Positions 34,250 to 48,600 of a DNA stretch of 64,000 nucleotides are shown here, in pieces. The notes beneath the pieces were generated by a model. That model was not told the origin of the DNA and ran no database searches. It was given only the letters and a program-made list of their open reading frames with translations. The stretch lies in the NCBI GenBank assembly GCA_948470475.1, contig OX419342.1:7206996-7270995 (forward strand), in the 5' to 3' direction. The stretch is from Galaxea fascicularis. Lineage: Eukaryota; Cnidaria; Anthozoa; Scleractinia; Euphylliidae. How positions within the stretch are numbered: position 1 is the stretch's first letter; each line of letters opens with the position of its first letter. The position numbers and the translations under genes are program-made.

Positions 34250-36133
34250 CGATGATGAAGGAATCCTGAGTGCCTCTCACACATCGGCCCAGTCGTCATT
34301 TGACTTCCAATTCACCATGGTCTATGTATTCCTCTTCATTAGTGCCCCCAGTCGCCTACTTAGATGAATCATAACCGCCCGGAATAGTTGTGTAAAAGTC
34401 TGAACATGTGCAATCCATAAAATGCACCGGCACACACAGTGCTTGCATGCCCCTCCCAATGATAAAGACTGTATTGACCATCTATAGCCCTCATCTGTAT
34501 CTCGGCCTTATTTAAGCCGTAATTTTCTGACGTCTGCGTTGATAGTTTTGTATCTGTTTTTTCAACGTTTCCACCTCCCTACTTGGCGATGTACCTATTC
34601 TGTATGGTGCTGTGTGACTCTTATACCTGCGCTTAATTACTTACTCTTTCCGTCAGCAATCAGCATCTAAGTTATGGATCGAACGAATTAGCGATACGTT
34701 GCTCACTGCTTTGCTTTTCAGCTGTTTGTCATGTATTGACCACGCCGTAATCTTCTAGCGTAGAATTACTTCTAAACTGTATAGTCAGGAAGCCATACAC
34801 GAACTAATATGGCGCGCTTTCAGCGGTACGGGAAGGGGGTGGGAACGAAAGGGGGGCGAAAAAGAGATCCCCTCCTTCCCCTCAGGACGGGGTGATACTC
34901 GGGATAGAACTTATAATAAAAAAAATAACATCCAGAAGTGTTGTTTCATCAACGTTTAACAGGGCCCGTAAGAAACTCATGGACGCATTTACTTATCACG
35001 TGGGACAGCACTGGGAAGCTCAATGTGTATGTGGATGGTCACGTAGGTTTCCAAGACCCTCGTTACGTTAAATGCGGCTCAATAACCACTCCCCTGCCCG
35101 CAGAGAGAATGTATGGCCTTGGACGTGGGGCCTCTCCAGTGGCTTACTTCGACAACCTAGCAATATGGTATCAGAATAAATCGAGATTTACAGGACCCTG
35201 GAAATATCTAACAAGTAAGTCAGATCTTTGCTGATCCTATTAGTCATGGCGCTAATTAGTTTAATATAGTTGCCAGTCGACTTAAGCAACAGTTATTTTA
35301 TTAAAATGCTCAAGCTTACGCCAAAATGGAAAAAAATCGCAACGGGCAGCTTTAACCGAGTCTCTTTACTTAAGCTATTATTTCGTGATTGTCAGCGCAA
35401 ATAGATGACAGAGAATACCGTCCACAAGTATTTGCCTTAGTTATTTTTCAACTGTAAGCCTGGTCTGGCTGAGTTCTGTAAGTCGATCAATAAATTACAT
35501 ATACTACCATGCAGTACTGACGCATGGGCTTTCGAACGGCGTCAGTTGAAACAGCTGCTTACCTTTCGGCCCCTCCCTTCTCCCTGACGAGCATGCGCAG
35601 TTAGCCACTCTTTTAGATTAGCTGTTCCTAAAAATGCGCTCCCACGCAATCTTGAAAAACAAATATGTTATCTTAAACGATAAACAGTTGTGAAATAAGC
35701 ACCTAAAAAATTGCCGTTGAACGAATCTAACGTCTTCTCAGCTTTGTCTGTTGAAGTAATCCTTTCCTGAACTGTTGCAGCAACCTCGTTATCGTTTTAC
35801 GTTGGTTTCTGTACATCCTGTCCGAGGTGATTTTAAAGGGTTTGAAGAACTCTGTTAACAGCGTTTAGCATTTACTTTACAAGCCGCTGTGCATGTAAGA
35901 GATGTTTGTATCAACAGACCCAAAATTACTTGACAGTCCAGTTTTCAGTTAAAACTGCGCTATTGGAGCAGTGAAATCAAACACAGTTGCCCTTGGCTAC
36001 GGATAGTTCATGATGGAAATTTGTTGCAACCGGTCGGAAACAAATTGCCAGTGTTCCAGTGATCTGACGAAATCTTTATAAACTGATTAGGTTTTGGTTC
36101 TATTTCTCCTTCATTTTCTGTTCGGAATTTTAT

Positions 36134-36174
<41 letters not shown>

Positions 36175-36196
36175 TTAAAATCTTGACTCGCGTATT

Positions 36197-36238
<42 letters not shown>

Positions 36239-36348
36239 TTAAAATCCTATATACAATGAATTCGCTAAAAAAAACTATTCGGTCAAAACACTATTTACAA
36301 TTTCTTTCGATCAAAAAGAAGAGCACTTAGATTTGGTCAAACATAATG

Positions 36349-36383
<35 letters not shown>

Positions 36384-36622
36384 CTGATGATAGTAATTCA
36401 ATAAAAACCTTGAACAATGAGTCGGCCGTGTCATGGTCTGTAACTGCTTTTGTAAATAGCAAAAATGTTTAACAAAACACAAATTTCACAATAAAAAAAA
36501 TGTTCGATAAACCATGAAACTATAGTTATATAATAAAAAAATATATATGTATAAAAATCATAAGACCTAGATTTTGACATCTAACTCAAAGTCCGCTTCT
36601 AAAACCTATATAATAATAATAA

Positions 36623-36663
<41 letters not shown>

Positions 36664-39600
36664 TATACCGCGCAAATTCAACGTTAGTTTTCAAATGCGC
36701 CTTACACTTTTAAATCCTTTACAATTCTCAAATTTACAAATCTTTACAATTCTCACATCATATTAAATCAAATGAAAACTCAGCCCACATATGACTCCGA
36801 GTCCATGAATTGAACCCGGGACACATTGATGGAAGGCGAGCGGTTTCACCACTGCTCACCTTCATGCACACCAGCTTATGTATTAAAATCTTTTAACAAT
36901 TCGATTCAAGTGGAATTTAAAGCCTGTACAGAAAAAAAAAAGGAGTTGACTATTGCATACTAAAAATGAATGGAGGCAGTAGCTTCTAAGGAAACTGTGG
37001 TTGAGTTGCACACAGTGATTTGGTTTTATAACATACATTGACCACCGTACAGAGATTCTAAGAGCTCACGTTTCAAGCGTTAGCCCTTCATCAGTGCAGA
37101 AGAGCTCTGGATTCGCTCTCACGAAAGGCTAACGCTCGAAACGTCACCTTTTCAATTAGAATCCCTGTACGGTGGCCAATTTCCATTATCATCTCCGTTG
37201 ATAAAATCAAACTGATTTTTATTGAAACCAAAACCCTTCAATAGAACTATTATCGAAATGATATCGAAAGCCATGAGTTGCGAGAAGCTATCAACATCTT
37301 ACGATCAGATAACCAGAGGTTGCTGCTAGTCCGGAAACAAAGTGGTGTGAATACTTAGGATCGAGCTTTCACCCATCTAGGTCCATCGTCTGGAATGTCC
37401 CACCCTTGGACTCCGAGATACGTTTGGAACTAAGACCCATTTCAAATGTTGACTGTTCTTATTAGAACCTTCCTTTTAAGAAAGGTTTTAGACATTAATA
37501 ATTTTTTTTTACATTTTTTAAATTTATTTGCAAATTAATTTCTTTTATTTGTTTATCGAACTTCAGACCATACTGGTTCCACAACCCTCTTACTGAAGAT
37601 TACACTTTGGGACAAACAGTGGGATCCCAACTTTGGCAATATAATTTCAAACGTATCTACAAGATTAAAAAGCGATTTTATCAATCAGGTGAGATAAAGT
37701 TAACGAAATGGAAATTTCTGTTTTGGTACCTTTCCGTCAAAACTGCAAGCATTCGAAATTTGACATTGAAGATAATTATTCGAAAATTTTGATGCTATCA
37801 TTTTGGTTAAAGATCATTAAATTGAAAACAATAGAATGAATTCAATTTAGTTCTGAAAATATTAAAAATTGTTTTCAATAGGTTTAATTTTGGTGGTGAT
37901 TTGAGAACTAAGAATTATATACAAGGGCAATATATAATGCAAACGCCATTTCAACAAGTGAAATCATAATGTAATTGGTAGCTCATATGTTTTCATTTGG
38001 TGTTGCTGCAAATAACGAGAACTAATTTGATTTATTACTATTCGACTTATTCCAGTGACCGTCACTCGCAACCATAACGGAGAAACCGTATGGCTCAATC
38101 TCTTTCTCTTTCCCCAGATAAAAACAATTTATGACAACAGCGGAAGCAACAATCAGCCAAGTCAAATATTAGTTGACCATTTTAAGTAAGTACTTCCATA
38201 TTCAGGTCCATAACACACTCGATCATGCCCCACGCGGTCAACAGTCTGTTTGACTGTGACCATATTCAGGAAGGTGCGTAGTACATCACTTAAACCCCTC
38301 CCTCTCAACCCTTAAGACATAAGCCATGACATGCTATGAAACTGGGAACTACAATCCGGCCGGGTCATACAATACGTCTTAGGGCAGTTCCCACTTTACA
38401 ATACAAATTTGTCACTGATCAGAAAGCAAGATTAGTATATGGACGGCTCGAATGTTTTCATTAGGGGGAAGTGAGGGGATCAAAAAAAGCACCAAACTGT
38501 TATAAAAATTGAAGTATGCAATGTCTTGTTGACACTAGCCTGCGATCAGGCCACTGGAGCTCGAGGGTCTGATCGCAGGTTTTTATGTCTTGATAGGCCG
38601 AAATAAAGTTTTCACATTGAAGACAACTAATTCTGTACTTTACCTGTCACCACTGTGATTTAAAAATGTAGTTCACTCGAAAGAAGGCCTACAAGGAAAA
38701 TTCGATCGCTCATCGAAGCCTCTTATTCCTTTGGAAAAAGTCTCTTCTCTCTCTCGATGACCTAGAAGCAATTCCTTAGTGCTGGAAGCGGGAGATCAAT
38801 GTAGCGAATTTGCGAGCATGCGTATGAGAGTGCTTGCCATAAGGAGCAACTAATTCAATTTTCTTTTCAGTTCTGGTTCTGTACTTGCGCAAGTCAAAAT
38901 TACGTTTGCGGGCAAAACAACTTGGAAAGACAGCCTGATATTGCAGGACAGTTTGGAAAGGGAAGGGCTTTTAGGAAGCAATGCCAGCATTACTAACTGT
39001 ACAGCGGACGATGGATGTAAGTAGAACTGTTATAAACGGCCCTAAAACGAGGTAACAGTTTGGAAATCCAGTGTCTCCTTAAAGGTTCTTGTAAGCAAGG
39101 AAACTATTTCAAATATCAAGTTTACGAAATGTTTTTTTAAAAGCGTCTTGTGTGGCAATACACCTTTTCTCCGATACAAGTTTTTTCTTTTTCCTAGTTT
39201 TCTGCGATGGACTCGAAATCATCACCGAAGCAGATTCCGTCGGTAGCCGGCAGATTAGAATCAAATTCAACCATGTACGAGGAGTAAACAGTCACAATGA
39301 TCTTATGGGATATACAGTATTATACAAAGAAAAAGACGAGGATGAATGGTGGCAGTCGGTTGATGTTCGAGGAGGGTGGCAACGAGATACGACAGTGAAG
39401 AACTTACAGCCTTACACGAACTATTCTTTTCGCGTTGCACCGTATTCCTTTCGAGCTAGTGGCTTGGCTGGACCAGTTGCTCTCATCGAAACGTTAGAAG
39501 ACGGTGGGTAGACTGTGGTAAATTGAAGAGGCTCCGGATTTGTTTGATACGAAAGAAGCACCTAACAGACTTATTATTAAAACTTGCAACCCGCACTTTT

Positions 39601-42600
39601 GTAATTAAACTGGAATTTATTACAAAAATTTGTTTTCTGTGGAGATAAGAATCATGACAGTCTGAGGACATTACTGCAGTGAGAGACAAGAAAAAGGAAT
39701 TTATTCATTTTTATCTATTCAATTTTGGTAATTTGCATTGCAGGTCAACGATTGAAAACGTAACAATGAAAAATTGACTTTGTGATCACTTGCTCAAAAA
39801 TTGATGGCGTTTGCTGTGGTCTCTTCAGTGCGCATGTCGGTAGGCCGCGCGTGTGAACTTAGCCCTTCACGAAATGTAGGAAGTCTGTTAACAGAAATCA
39901 CTAATCAAATGCAAATTTTCACCAAGATAACTGCGTATTGTGATTGGCAATAGACTCCCGGCGGGTGGTAAAACGAGTAAGCTGCAGGTCGCTGCTAACA
40001 GCGCTTCAGTGGGATAAGCTGAAAGGTGTTATGAAAAGTGGACAGTAGGCTCAATTGTGCAGTTTCATAGCGAAACTGCAAAATCAGATCCTTCGTATAT
40101 ATCAGTCTGTAACTGCAAGAATGTATTTCAGGATCGAATTCCTACAGCTAGAAAAACTGTATTACTGACCTTAGCTAATGACTACCGGGAGTGTCAATCT
40201 ATCAATAGGAAGCTTCGGCAACGACGACGACGACCGCAACGAGAACGCCACAAAACAATAGAATTAATGAGCCAAAACAATACTCTGCACGTGCGTTTTA
40301 CATTTGGTACATTTCTTTGCCGTCCTCTGCAAAACAACAATGAAATGACCAAATTTCAGGTTTTCACGAGAACGTGAGGGCATGACGACAAGTTTTTCGT
40401 TCGTTTTCTTTGCCTTAACACCGTTCACAGTAATTTAGGCCCTCGACAGCTCGCCAGCATTTTTCACGTTAAACAAATTGGAATAATCGCGAAAGAGTTA
40501 CAAAAACGAGAAGTTATATTTTGAAATGACGTTCTCGTTGCCGTCGTCGTCGTCGTCGTTGCTTAAGGTCTCAAAAAAATAGTAAAAATACTGAGGTTTC
40601 AGGGACGGAATTACAAATGACGGCATTTTTTTCTTTTGTTTCCAGTGCCTGAAACAGGTCCTGTCATTCTTGAATCATACAGCATCAACAGAACTACTGT
40701 ATTTGTGAGATGGAACGAGACCAGCATCCCCAAGAAAGATTGGAATGGAATTCCCAGGGGTTTCCTTGTACATGGGCAGGGGCAGCCGTGCAAGGGTTTC
40801 AAAATAAAGCCCCATAAGGTGGAGCTGAACGTGTCTTCATTGATAGTGACTGGTTTGAAAGCATGGGTAGTTTACGTGGTTAAAATCAGTGGGGTGACTC
40901 ATCCAGGCCACGGAAAGGCTTCTGAAGTAAGAATTAAGACAAATGAATCAGGTAAGAAGCAGTATTTGCTGAAAATTTAATGTGGTTGCCTTTGTCGTTC
41001 GTATTCTTTGTTAATGAACATATTCAGATCGTTTGAGGGCAGTGCTTCCTAAAGTAGAAGTATTTTTTCACTTTTTACTGATGTGAGAAAAGCAGGTCTC
41101 TGCAAGAACTGTTGGAATCTAGAAAAAAAAACAAGACTAATAATTTGATCAAGTCAAGGATGATCCTCGCAGTCGTGAACGTAATTTATGCAATTGCGTG
41201 AAGAAGCCTAAAAAAATTTTCGGGACTTCAACGGGGTTTGAACCCGTGACCACGTGATGCCGGTGCGATGCTCTAACCAACTGAGCTATGAAGCCATGCA
41301 CTGACGTTGGGAGCAGGTCAATTGTGGGTTCATATATGTTTCCGTGAAAGAGATGAGTGTAAACGATTATATGAAATTTTCACAACTGCGAGGATCATCC
41401 TTCACTTGACTTCATTTCCGCAGTTCATATGAGATCTATTTCATATATTCATCATTTGCACTAATAATTTAATTTTTCTTCTAAAACCTCGCTTGATTAC
41501 CCACACCTTGCATTGGTTAGGGATAGACCGTTAGATTGTCATATAATTGGCATATAATTGTGCACAGCCACTTGTGGGGTCATTCCTTTTTCTCATTGAA
41601 ATATTTGTTTATGCCGGACGTTCTCGTTGCCGTTGAGGTCGCCGCTGCTCTGAAGTCTCCTAGTTGAGTCACACGGTGCTTATTCGATTCTGAAATGTTT
41701 ACCGGATTGTAACCATTTTTTTCTGTGACATTCTGTTCCCGTCGCCATTTCTAAGTTCCGAGTCAAGGTCCAAGGAACATTAGGATAAGGCACACCAGTA
41801 ACCATAGTGTTCAGGTCACGTGGGGTGAAGTGAATCTCTGTTTCGTGCACGGACCCATCCAATTCTATGAAGTGCATTTTCGTGACGTGGAGGGCGGCAT
41901 TGTTGATATAATGCATAACGTCACCGTATCAGCTGGAGTGCAGAGAAGGCTTGACTTCACCAATCTGGAGATTTACTGGCTTTATGGGGTGCGCATCAAG
42001 GCTTTTACAAGGCTGGGGTCAGGGCCGCTAAGTGACGAGGTAACTGGAAGGACGGATGAGTGGGGTAAGTTATTTATTGCACGGCTACAGGGTTAATAAT
42101 AATGGCAATTATTTTCATTGCTACTAATTCTCTTCATACGTCACTAATATAACTGAACACAAATCACAATTTATCTTTCTTTCCAAAGCCTATATATAAT
42201 TTTTTTTTTGTTTTGAAGACTTCATGCCGGTTGTTAGAGACGTTTATAGATGAACCATTGAAGGTTTTCGAAATCATTTTCGGAAGTCTTCACATCAGCT
42301 TTGGGTATCCCAGGCTGGGTGGAAGGCGTTCTAAGGGAAGAACGCCTGCCACACAAGCTACGAGTATGCAGGCTTATGGACACCCGTGCGGAATAAATTC
42401 GAAATTCATTGTAATGCCATAGCTTCATCTGATTAATCACAAAAATTACAATTTCCTCGGTTGTGATTGGTTTGAAAAACTCCTTTTTTCCAATAATTCA
42501 CTTGCCAAGTTGTTATTGAACAGTTTGGTATCGGACAGTTCAATAAGCCAATCACATTCAAAGTAGTATTTTAAATCAACCAATCTCATTCATAGTTGTA

Positions 42601-45600
42601 GTTTAAATCAACCAATTTACACTTCCTTTATCAGTCTTTTAGTGCAAAATTTTCCTTCCTTTTATAACTTGGCTCTTCTTCTTTTCTCAGAAATTGTAAT
42701 TTTTAGGATTAATTGATAACAAGACCTGGTCGGTCTGTAATCATAGTCGTGATAAACAAATCGGACTCCCGCTGCGCGGTCGTCCAATTTTGCATCACTC
42801 GTATGATTACAGACCGAATTGGACCCCCCTCAGTCCTATTATTATTACCAATAATGAGTCCTCAATGTCTGATCCAAATTAAATAGTTGAATTTCGTAAT
42901 TAAAAATATCTATTTTTGCTCTTTTTCAGTGCCGATAGTATCTCCAAGCAATGTCACAGCATTTCTTCCCAGGACCACCGAAATACGGCTGTCGTGGTAT
43001 TTTGAAAACAATATCCGAGACGTCCTAGGTATTTTGACAGGATTTCGAATCTTTTATCAACTCGCCAACAGCAGCTCTGCTCCGGAACAGAGACACGAGG
43101 TCTTGGAAAATATTAAAAAGACTGACATCTCTGGGTTGGAAATTTACAGATTTTACAGAATTTCCGTGGCGGGGAAGACAAGTAAAGGGCATGGAGTGAT
43201 CAGTGAAAATGTTTACTTGCGCACTTTGGGAACAGGTATTCATTCTCCTATTTCGCTGGTCTGTTTGCATTATAACTCTATTGAGAAAGCGCTTTTCATT
43301 TCGTTTTCTGAGCGAGTGAAATTTGGAGGGTGTGTTACATACAGTAAACACCCGCATATAAGAACAGTGAAATGGATTAAGAACACCAGGCTGAACTTTG
43401 GCCAATAAAGCCCCATTTTTATAAGAACAAGATCATCCTGAAAATTGTAACATGTACTTATAAAATGGAAAAAGTGTCATAATTACAAAACATGTAAGTT
43501 TATGTTTGCTGTCAGATAACTATAATCAAATTATAATCAAATTACACCTCTATGGTGGCCGAGAACTGCCACTGAGTTTTGGCACATTTTTTCTTTTTTT
43601 CTTTACCTTTAAGTAATTTGAATGTAAAGCAAAATGAAAATAATAATTAAAATCAAATACAAATACAATACAATGTAAAATAAAATGCAAGTAAAATCTG
43701 AATCAAATACAAATGCAATTAAATTTAAAACAAAAAGCAAAGTGCAAAGTCAACTGCATTTTAAAAGAGAATGCAAAACAGAATATAAGTAGAAATCAAA
43801 GTCAATTAAAATTGACTAAATTCTGAAAAGAAAATGAAAAACAAAGTTAGTGGCAGCGCTCGGCCATGCGAAGATCTACTTTCGTTTGAAGTGAAATTGA
43901 AAGTAAATTGTTCCCGTGGCCGAGCGCTGCCACTGCCAAACCCGCCCCAGGCCTCTAAACAAATCACTCCCATAAACCCGTGGGCCCGTTTTACGTACGG
44001 TGGACAAAGTCACTCGTCAAAATGTCGGAGTGGAGGCGGTATGCTGCTGTTCAAAAGGCCAAGAGAAAAGGCAAGAAAACAGGAGAGGAAAGCACAGTGG
44101 CGGAAGAAATAGTAGTGCAGAGAATGAGTGCAGATGTATCAGGCAAACAGCAGAAATACACTAGGATAGGGCCCCAGGAATACGTGCCTTTTGAGCATGA
44201 AGAGATAACCATTGCGAACATCAAAGACGCCTGCAAGAAGCACTTCAGTCCTCAGATCGAAAAAGATCTTATCTGTGACGTACTGGCGAGAGAGCGCGGG
44301 CCATCTTGCGAAAAGATGGCCCATATTACAAACCGAAAAGTGTTCTATATACGCTTTATAAAACGCGAAGGAGTAGAGGCCGTTTCCGATGAGGATGGAT
44401 CGTAAACTTGCTCTCTGGTTGCATGTATGCCATACTCTTGGCGGAGTTTTCTGTGCATTGCCCGGTAACCTAAAAGCTTACCAGGGCCTTTCAGTTCGTT
44501 TCCCACCGCTGTCTTTACGTCTTCAACTTCAACACCCTTGTCGTTATAGAAAATGTCAAAGTGACGAAGTCGCCTGTCAAGAGTTCTTATGCTCCAAGGA
44601 TACTATGGGAAGTCACGTTTGAGAAAGTCCAGCGCCTCGATCCTTTGGAGGCCTTGCTGAACAAGCTTTGTCATGGCTTCTTTAAGATTATCATCCTCTT
44701 TCCAAGTAGAGTCAGCCATGTTTGTCTTCATGGAACAAAATGGCGAATACAAAGAAGAGCGCCCTCGGGTTTATGGGAGTGATTTGTTTAGAGGCCTGGG
44801 GCGGGTTTGGCAGTGGCAGCGCTCGGCCACGGGAACAATTTACTTTCAATTTCACTTCAAACGAAAGTAGATCTTCGCATGGCCGAGCGCTGCCACTAAC
44901 TTTGTTTTTCATTTTCTTTTCAGAATTTAGTCAATTTTAATTGACTTTGATTTCTACTTATATTCTGTTTTGCATTCTCTTTTAAAATGCAGTTGACTTT
45001 GCACTTTGCTTTTTGTTTTAAATTTAATTGCATTTGTATTTGATTCAGATTTTACTTGCATTTTATTTTACATTGTATTGTATTTGTATTTGATTTTAAT
45101 TATTATTTTCATTTTGCTTTACATTCAAATTACTTAAAGGTAAAGAAAAAAAGAAAAAATGTGCCAAAACTCAGTGGCAGTTCTCGGCCACCATATACCT
45201 CTAGCAACATGTTTTGGATAGTATTACTAAATAAAAATTTAAGAACATTTTAAGAACATTTTGAGGCTGATTTGTCGCTAAGCACCCGATAAATAAGAAC
45301 TCAATCAGCCTGACCTCCAAAATCGTGTGTTCTTATATGCGGGTGTTAAATGTATAAAAACTGGAAATTTTAAAGTCCGTTAAGGATGACGCAATGATTC
45401 CCAAAGAGCAGTCGTCCTGGATTCTTGACTTCCTCAATCCAAATTCCCATTGAAAGAAAACTGAGTTGAAAAATTGAATAAAAGTCGTCAGGCGCGGTTT
45501 TAAACTTACTGATTTTCAAAGCTGTTTGAAATAACAACCTCCTTAGAGGAAATATTCGATATCCAACATTTGCGACGTTTTGTACTTTTTTTCTTTTTCA

Positions 45601-48600
45601 ATCCTTCTCGGATTTTAGAACTCGAGTCGCGTGTAGAGAAAGTCCCACATTTTATATATTTCTTTATCAGGAGAAAGAAGGAGAGAGAGTTTTTGTTAAT
45701 TCGAATTCTCCGTCTAAATTCGCGAAAAACATTTATTATTGTCACGAGATAACACGGGATAAATTCCTAATAAAAAGTATCAAGTGTACTTATATTATTC
45801 ATCTCGGATGGTTTTTAGCGCCGCAGCACTCGCCTGTGCCAATTGTGATATCAAATACAAGTTCAACGAGCCTCCTGGTGACCTGGGGCGAGGTTCCACC
45901 AGCATTTCATCATGGGGAAGTCACAGGATACCGCGTACGTTTGGAAGAAACTGAGGTCTCTGGGTCAGGCGTAGCTAGCAGGACATTTTCACTCGATGTA
46001 AACAACACAGAATTTACCGGTCTGGAGAAGTTTACCAGCTACGTGGCTCATGTGCGAGCATATTCTTTATTTGGAGAAGGACCCGATGGGCATGTCACGG
46101 CTCTAACAGATGAGGACAGTAAGTATTAATTGTTCCAGTCTTATTGCTGACTCCAGAAACTGTGAAGAGACTGGAGCGAGGGAGCGATTGTGGGATCGTT
46201 TAGGGACATGGAAGATGACAAACATTGCATTTTGTATTGTTTTAAGCCGTTGAGGAAGCTCTCGTTAAGTCTGCTCCATGAAAAACAACTTTTAACAGTT
46301 TAGAGTCTACGCAAACTTAACCACCAAAAAATTTAACCCCAGCCTCTCAATAGTACAATTCCCTTCATAGTTTCTGTAATGTTGAGCTACTGCTGCATGA
46401 AAACATTAAATGCGAATTTTAAGAATTACTATTTACTTAGCACATTTCACAGGTCAAGTATTATACACACCATGGAGGCTTTTTCATTTCTCTTTTCAGC
46501 GCTATCAGTAGCAGTTTAACGGGCTGGTTCGGTTTTATAGACAAAAGTAAAAGAAAACTCATAAACGTATCGAGACCTGCCTGCAAACTCCAATCTATAG
46601 TAAGAGAAGTAAAACAAATGGTGAGTTTCGCAGGTGGTCAGGGCGGTTATGATTCGAGCAAAGGAGCATTTGTTAGTTAAGAGTTCAGAGCACGGTACAG
46701 CCGAAACTGCCGGAGCACTAGGGCCATAATTAGGTCTACTGCTATAGTTAGGTTCAACGGTAAGTCTACAGTTTAGGTATACAGTTAGGGCTGTGATAGG
46801 TTAGGGGTAACATTGGAATAACTGATGATTATATATCGCATAAGCAAACGTACATTCAGCCTAAACAAAAAAAAAAGCTCTACGTTGTAAAAGCTGCCAC
46901 CATTGAACGTTTCAACGCCATACTGGGTGTTGCTGGCAGTTAAAACAATAACATCCAACAACTAAACCAAACCAAACCGCCGGCAGGTTGACTCAGTACG
47001 TAGAGCAAAGGATTCCTGTGCGGGAGGTCGAGGGTCGAAACCTCGGCCGGACTTTATAGTTGAAGAGAAAGTGCTGCCTTTGTAATGCAAATGATTAGAC
47101 TTTCTAGTCTTGTCGGATGAGGACAACAAACGGTAGGTCCCGTCTCACAACCCTCTTGACATAAAAGAACCAACACAGTGATCGAGAAGAGTAGGGGACG
47201 TAGTTCCCAGTGTTGTGTTGGGGTCCGGCCTATAGTTCGTAAAATACAAACAATACCCCTAGCCCTGATAACAAAAGAAGCTAGCTACAGGTCATAGGTA
47301 CCAATGAAATTACCAGTCTGGAAGAGCTACAGGATTACTCTTTGGTTGGTGTTTCACAAAGGGCTAATTTCATTGCGCCTCTCTCCCTTGGACAGAAATT
47401 TTCAAGAAAAATTGCTAAGAACTATGAACTCGATCAAAAACAGTCAACACTGTTTTCAAACTTAGTCAACAAGTTGGACCAAACAATGTTGGCAACGTTT
47501 GCATGAGCGTTAACTATGGCAACAATATATAGTAAGCTTTACACTAGTCTCATGACAGCCGCGGTTGTGTTACCTCCAAAGTATTTTGACATGTTTTGGG
47601 ATACGAACTGCAGTCAACGCACAACCTTTGCGCCACAGACTAGTTATTCATGGATCACATTTGCACTTCGTCAACCATCCCTGTAAAATGATTTTCGTCG
47701 AAAAATGTGGATAACCCGAAACATGAAATAGAATGGTGAATAATTGAATAAGTGAGGTGAATAATTGTTTTGGTATATACTAATAGAGAGAGATAACAGA
47801 GCTCAACAATGATTTCTCTTGGCTTCTTGAGGTCTCCTTGCCTATAGCTCTATCCTTAAAAATACTTGTAATTGTCGTGATGGTAAATAAATAACTCGTT
47901 TATTCTTGTCAACTATTAGGATTTTCGTGCGAGTTGCTCGGAAATGGATAGAACTTGCTATCCCGAGTGTGAGCCAATCTGCAGAGGGCTCGAAAAACGC
48001 TATCCATTGTTTTAGTATAATAGATAACCCTAAGTGTGTTTAGCGGGGCATCATTGATTTCCTGGCCTCTTCTTACGATTGATAAGAACCTCTCCCCTGT
48101 TTCTTAGCTCCTACCCAGGCTCCAGTGGATGTGCAACTCTTCAACACAAGCTCAACTTCTTTGAAAGCTGTCTGGGGCCCAGTCCCTGTCTGCTGCCAAC
48201 ACGGCATCATTCGTGGCTATCGATTGTTTTTAAGTGACAACATCTCTGGGGCATTTATGAGGAATGAAACTCTTCCTGGTGGTTCATCTGAGTTCGAATT
48301 TTCACCTCTATTAAAATATTACGGCTACAGCTTTAATATTCTGGCATTCACCATCAAAGGCGACGGTCCTTTGAGCGGAGGCATAACTTCCATGACAGGG
48401 GAGGACGGTAAGAGTTTTAATACTCATCAATAACTTAAGGAATGAACGTAGGGGGAATTGTCGCAAGTTTTAAGGGGAAAACAATGCCCAATTACCTCTA
48501 ATAATACACAAGCTTGGTCTGACAAAACAGAAAGAAAGATATACTTCAGTGAAAGACCAACTGGTGTGAGAAAAATTTAGAGCTCAGAGCCCGAACCTAT

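Larger units (their letters stand above)
43553..45193. mobile_element. 1.64-kb DNA transposon with ~430-bp inverted repeats
   Basis: Very long, near-identical terminal inverted repeats run from TGGTGGCCGAGAACTGCC to GGCAGTTCTCGGCCACCA. Flanking 10-mers TACACCTCTA and TATACCTCTA match at 9 of 10 positions, as expected of a target-site duplication of 9-10 bp. Each arm also holds a nested palindrome built on GTGGCAGCGCTCGGCCA. The centre carries one + strand open frame and the start of a broken - strand protein. The element lies in the intron between FN3 domains 4 and 5. Superfamily not assigned; the duplication length would suit Mutator-like elements. Confidence 0.88.
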
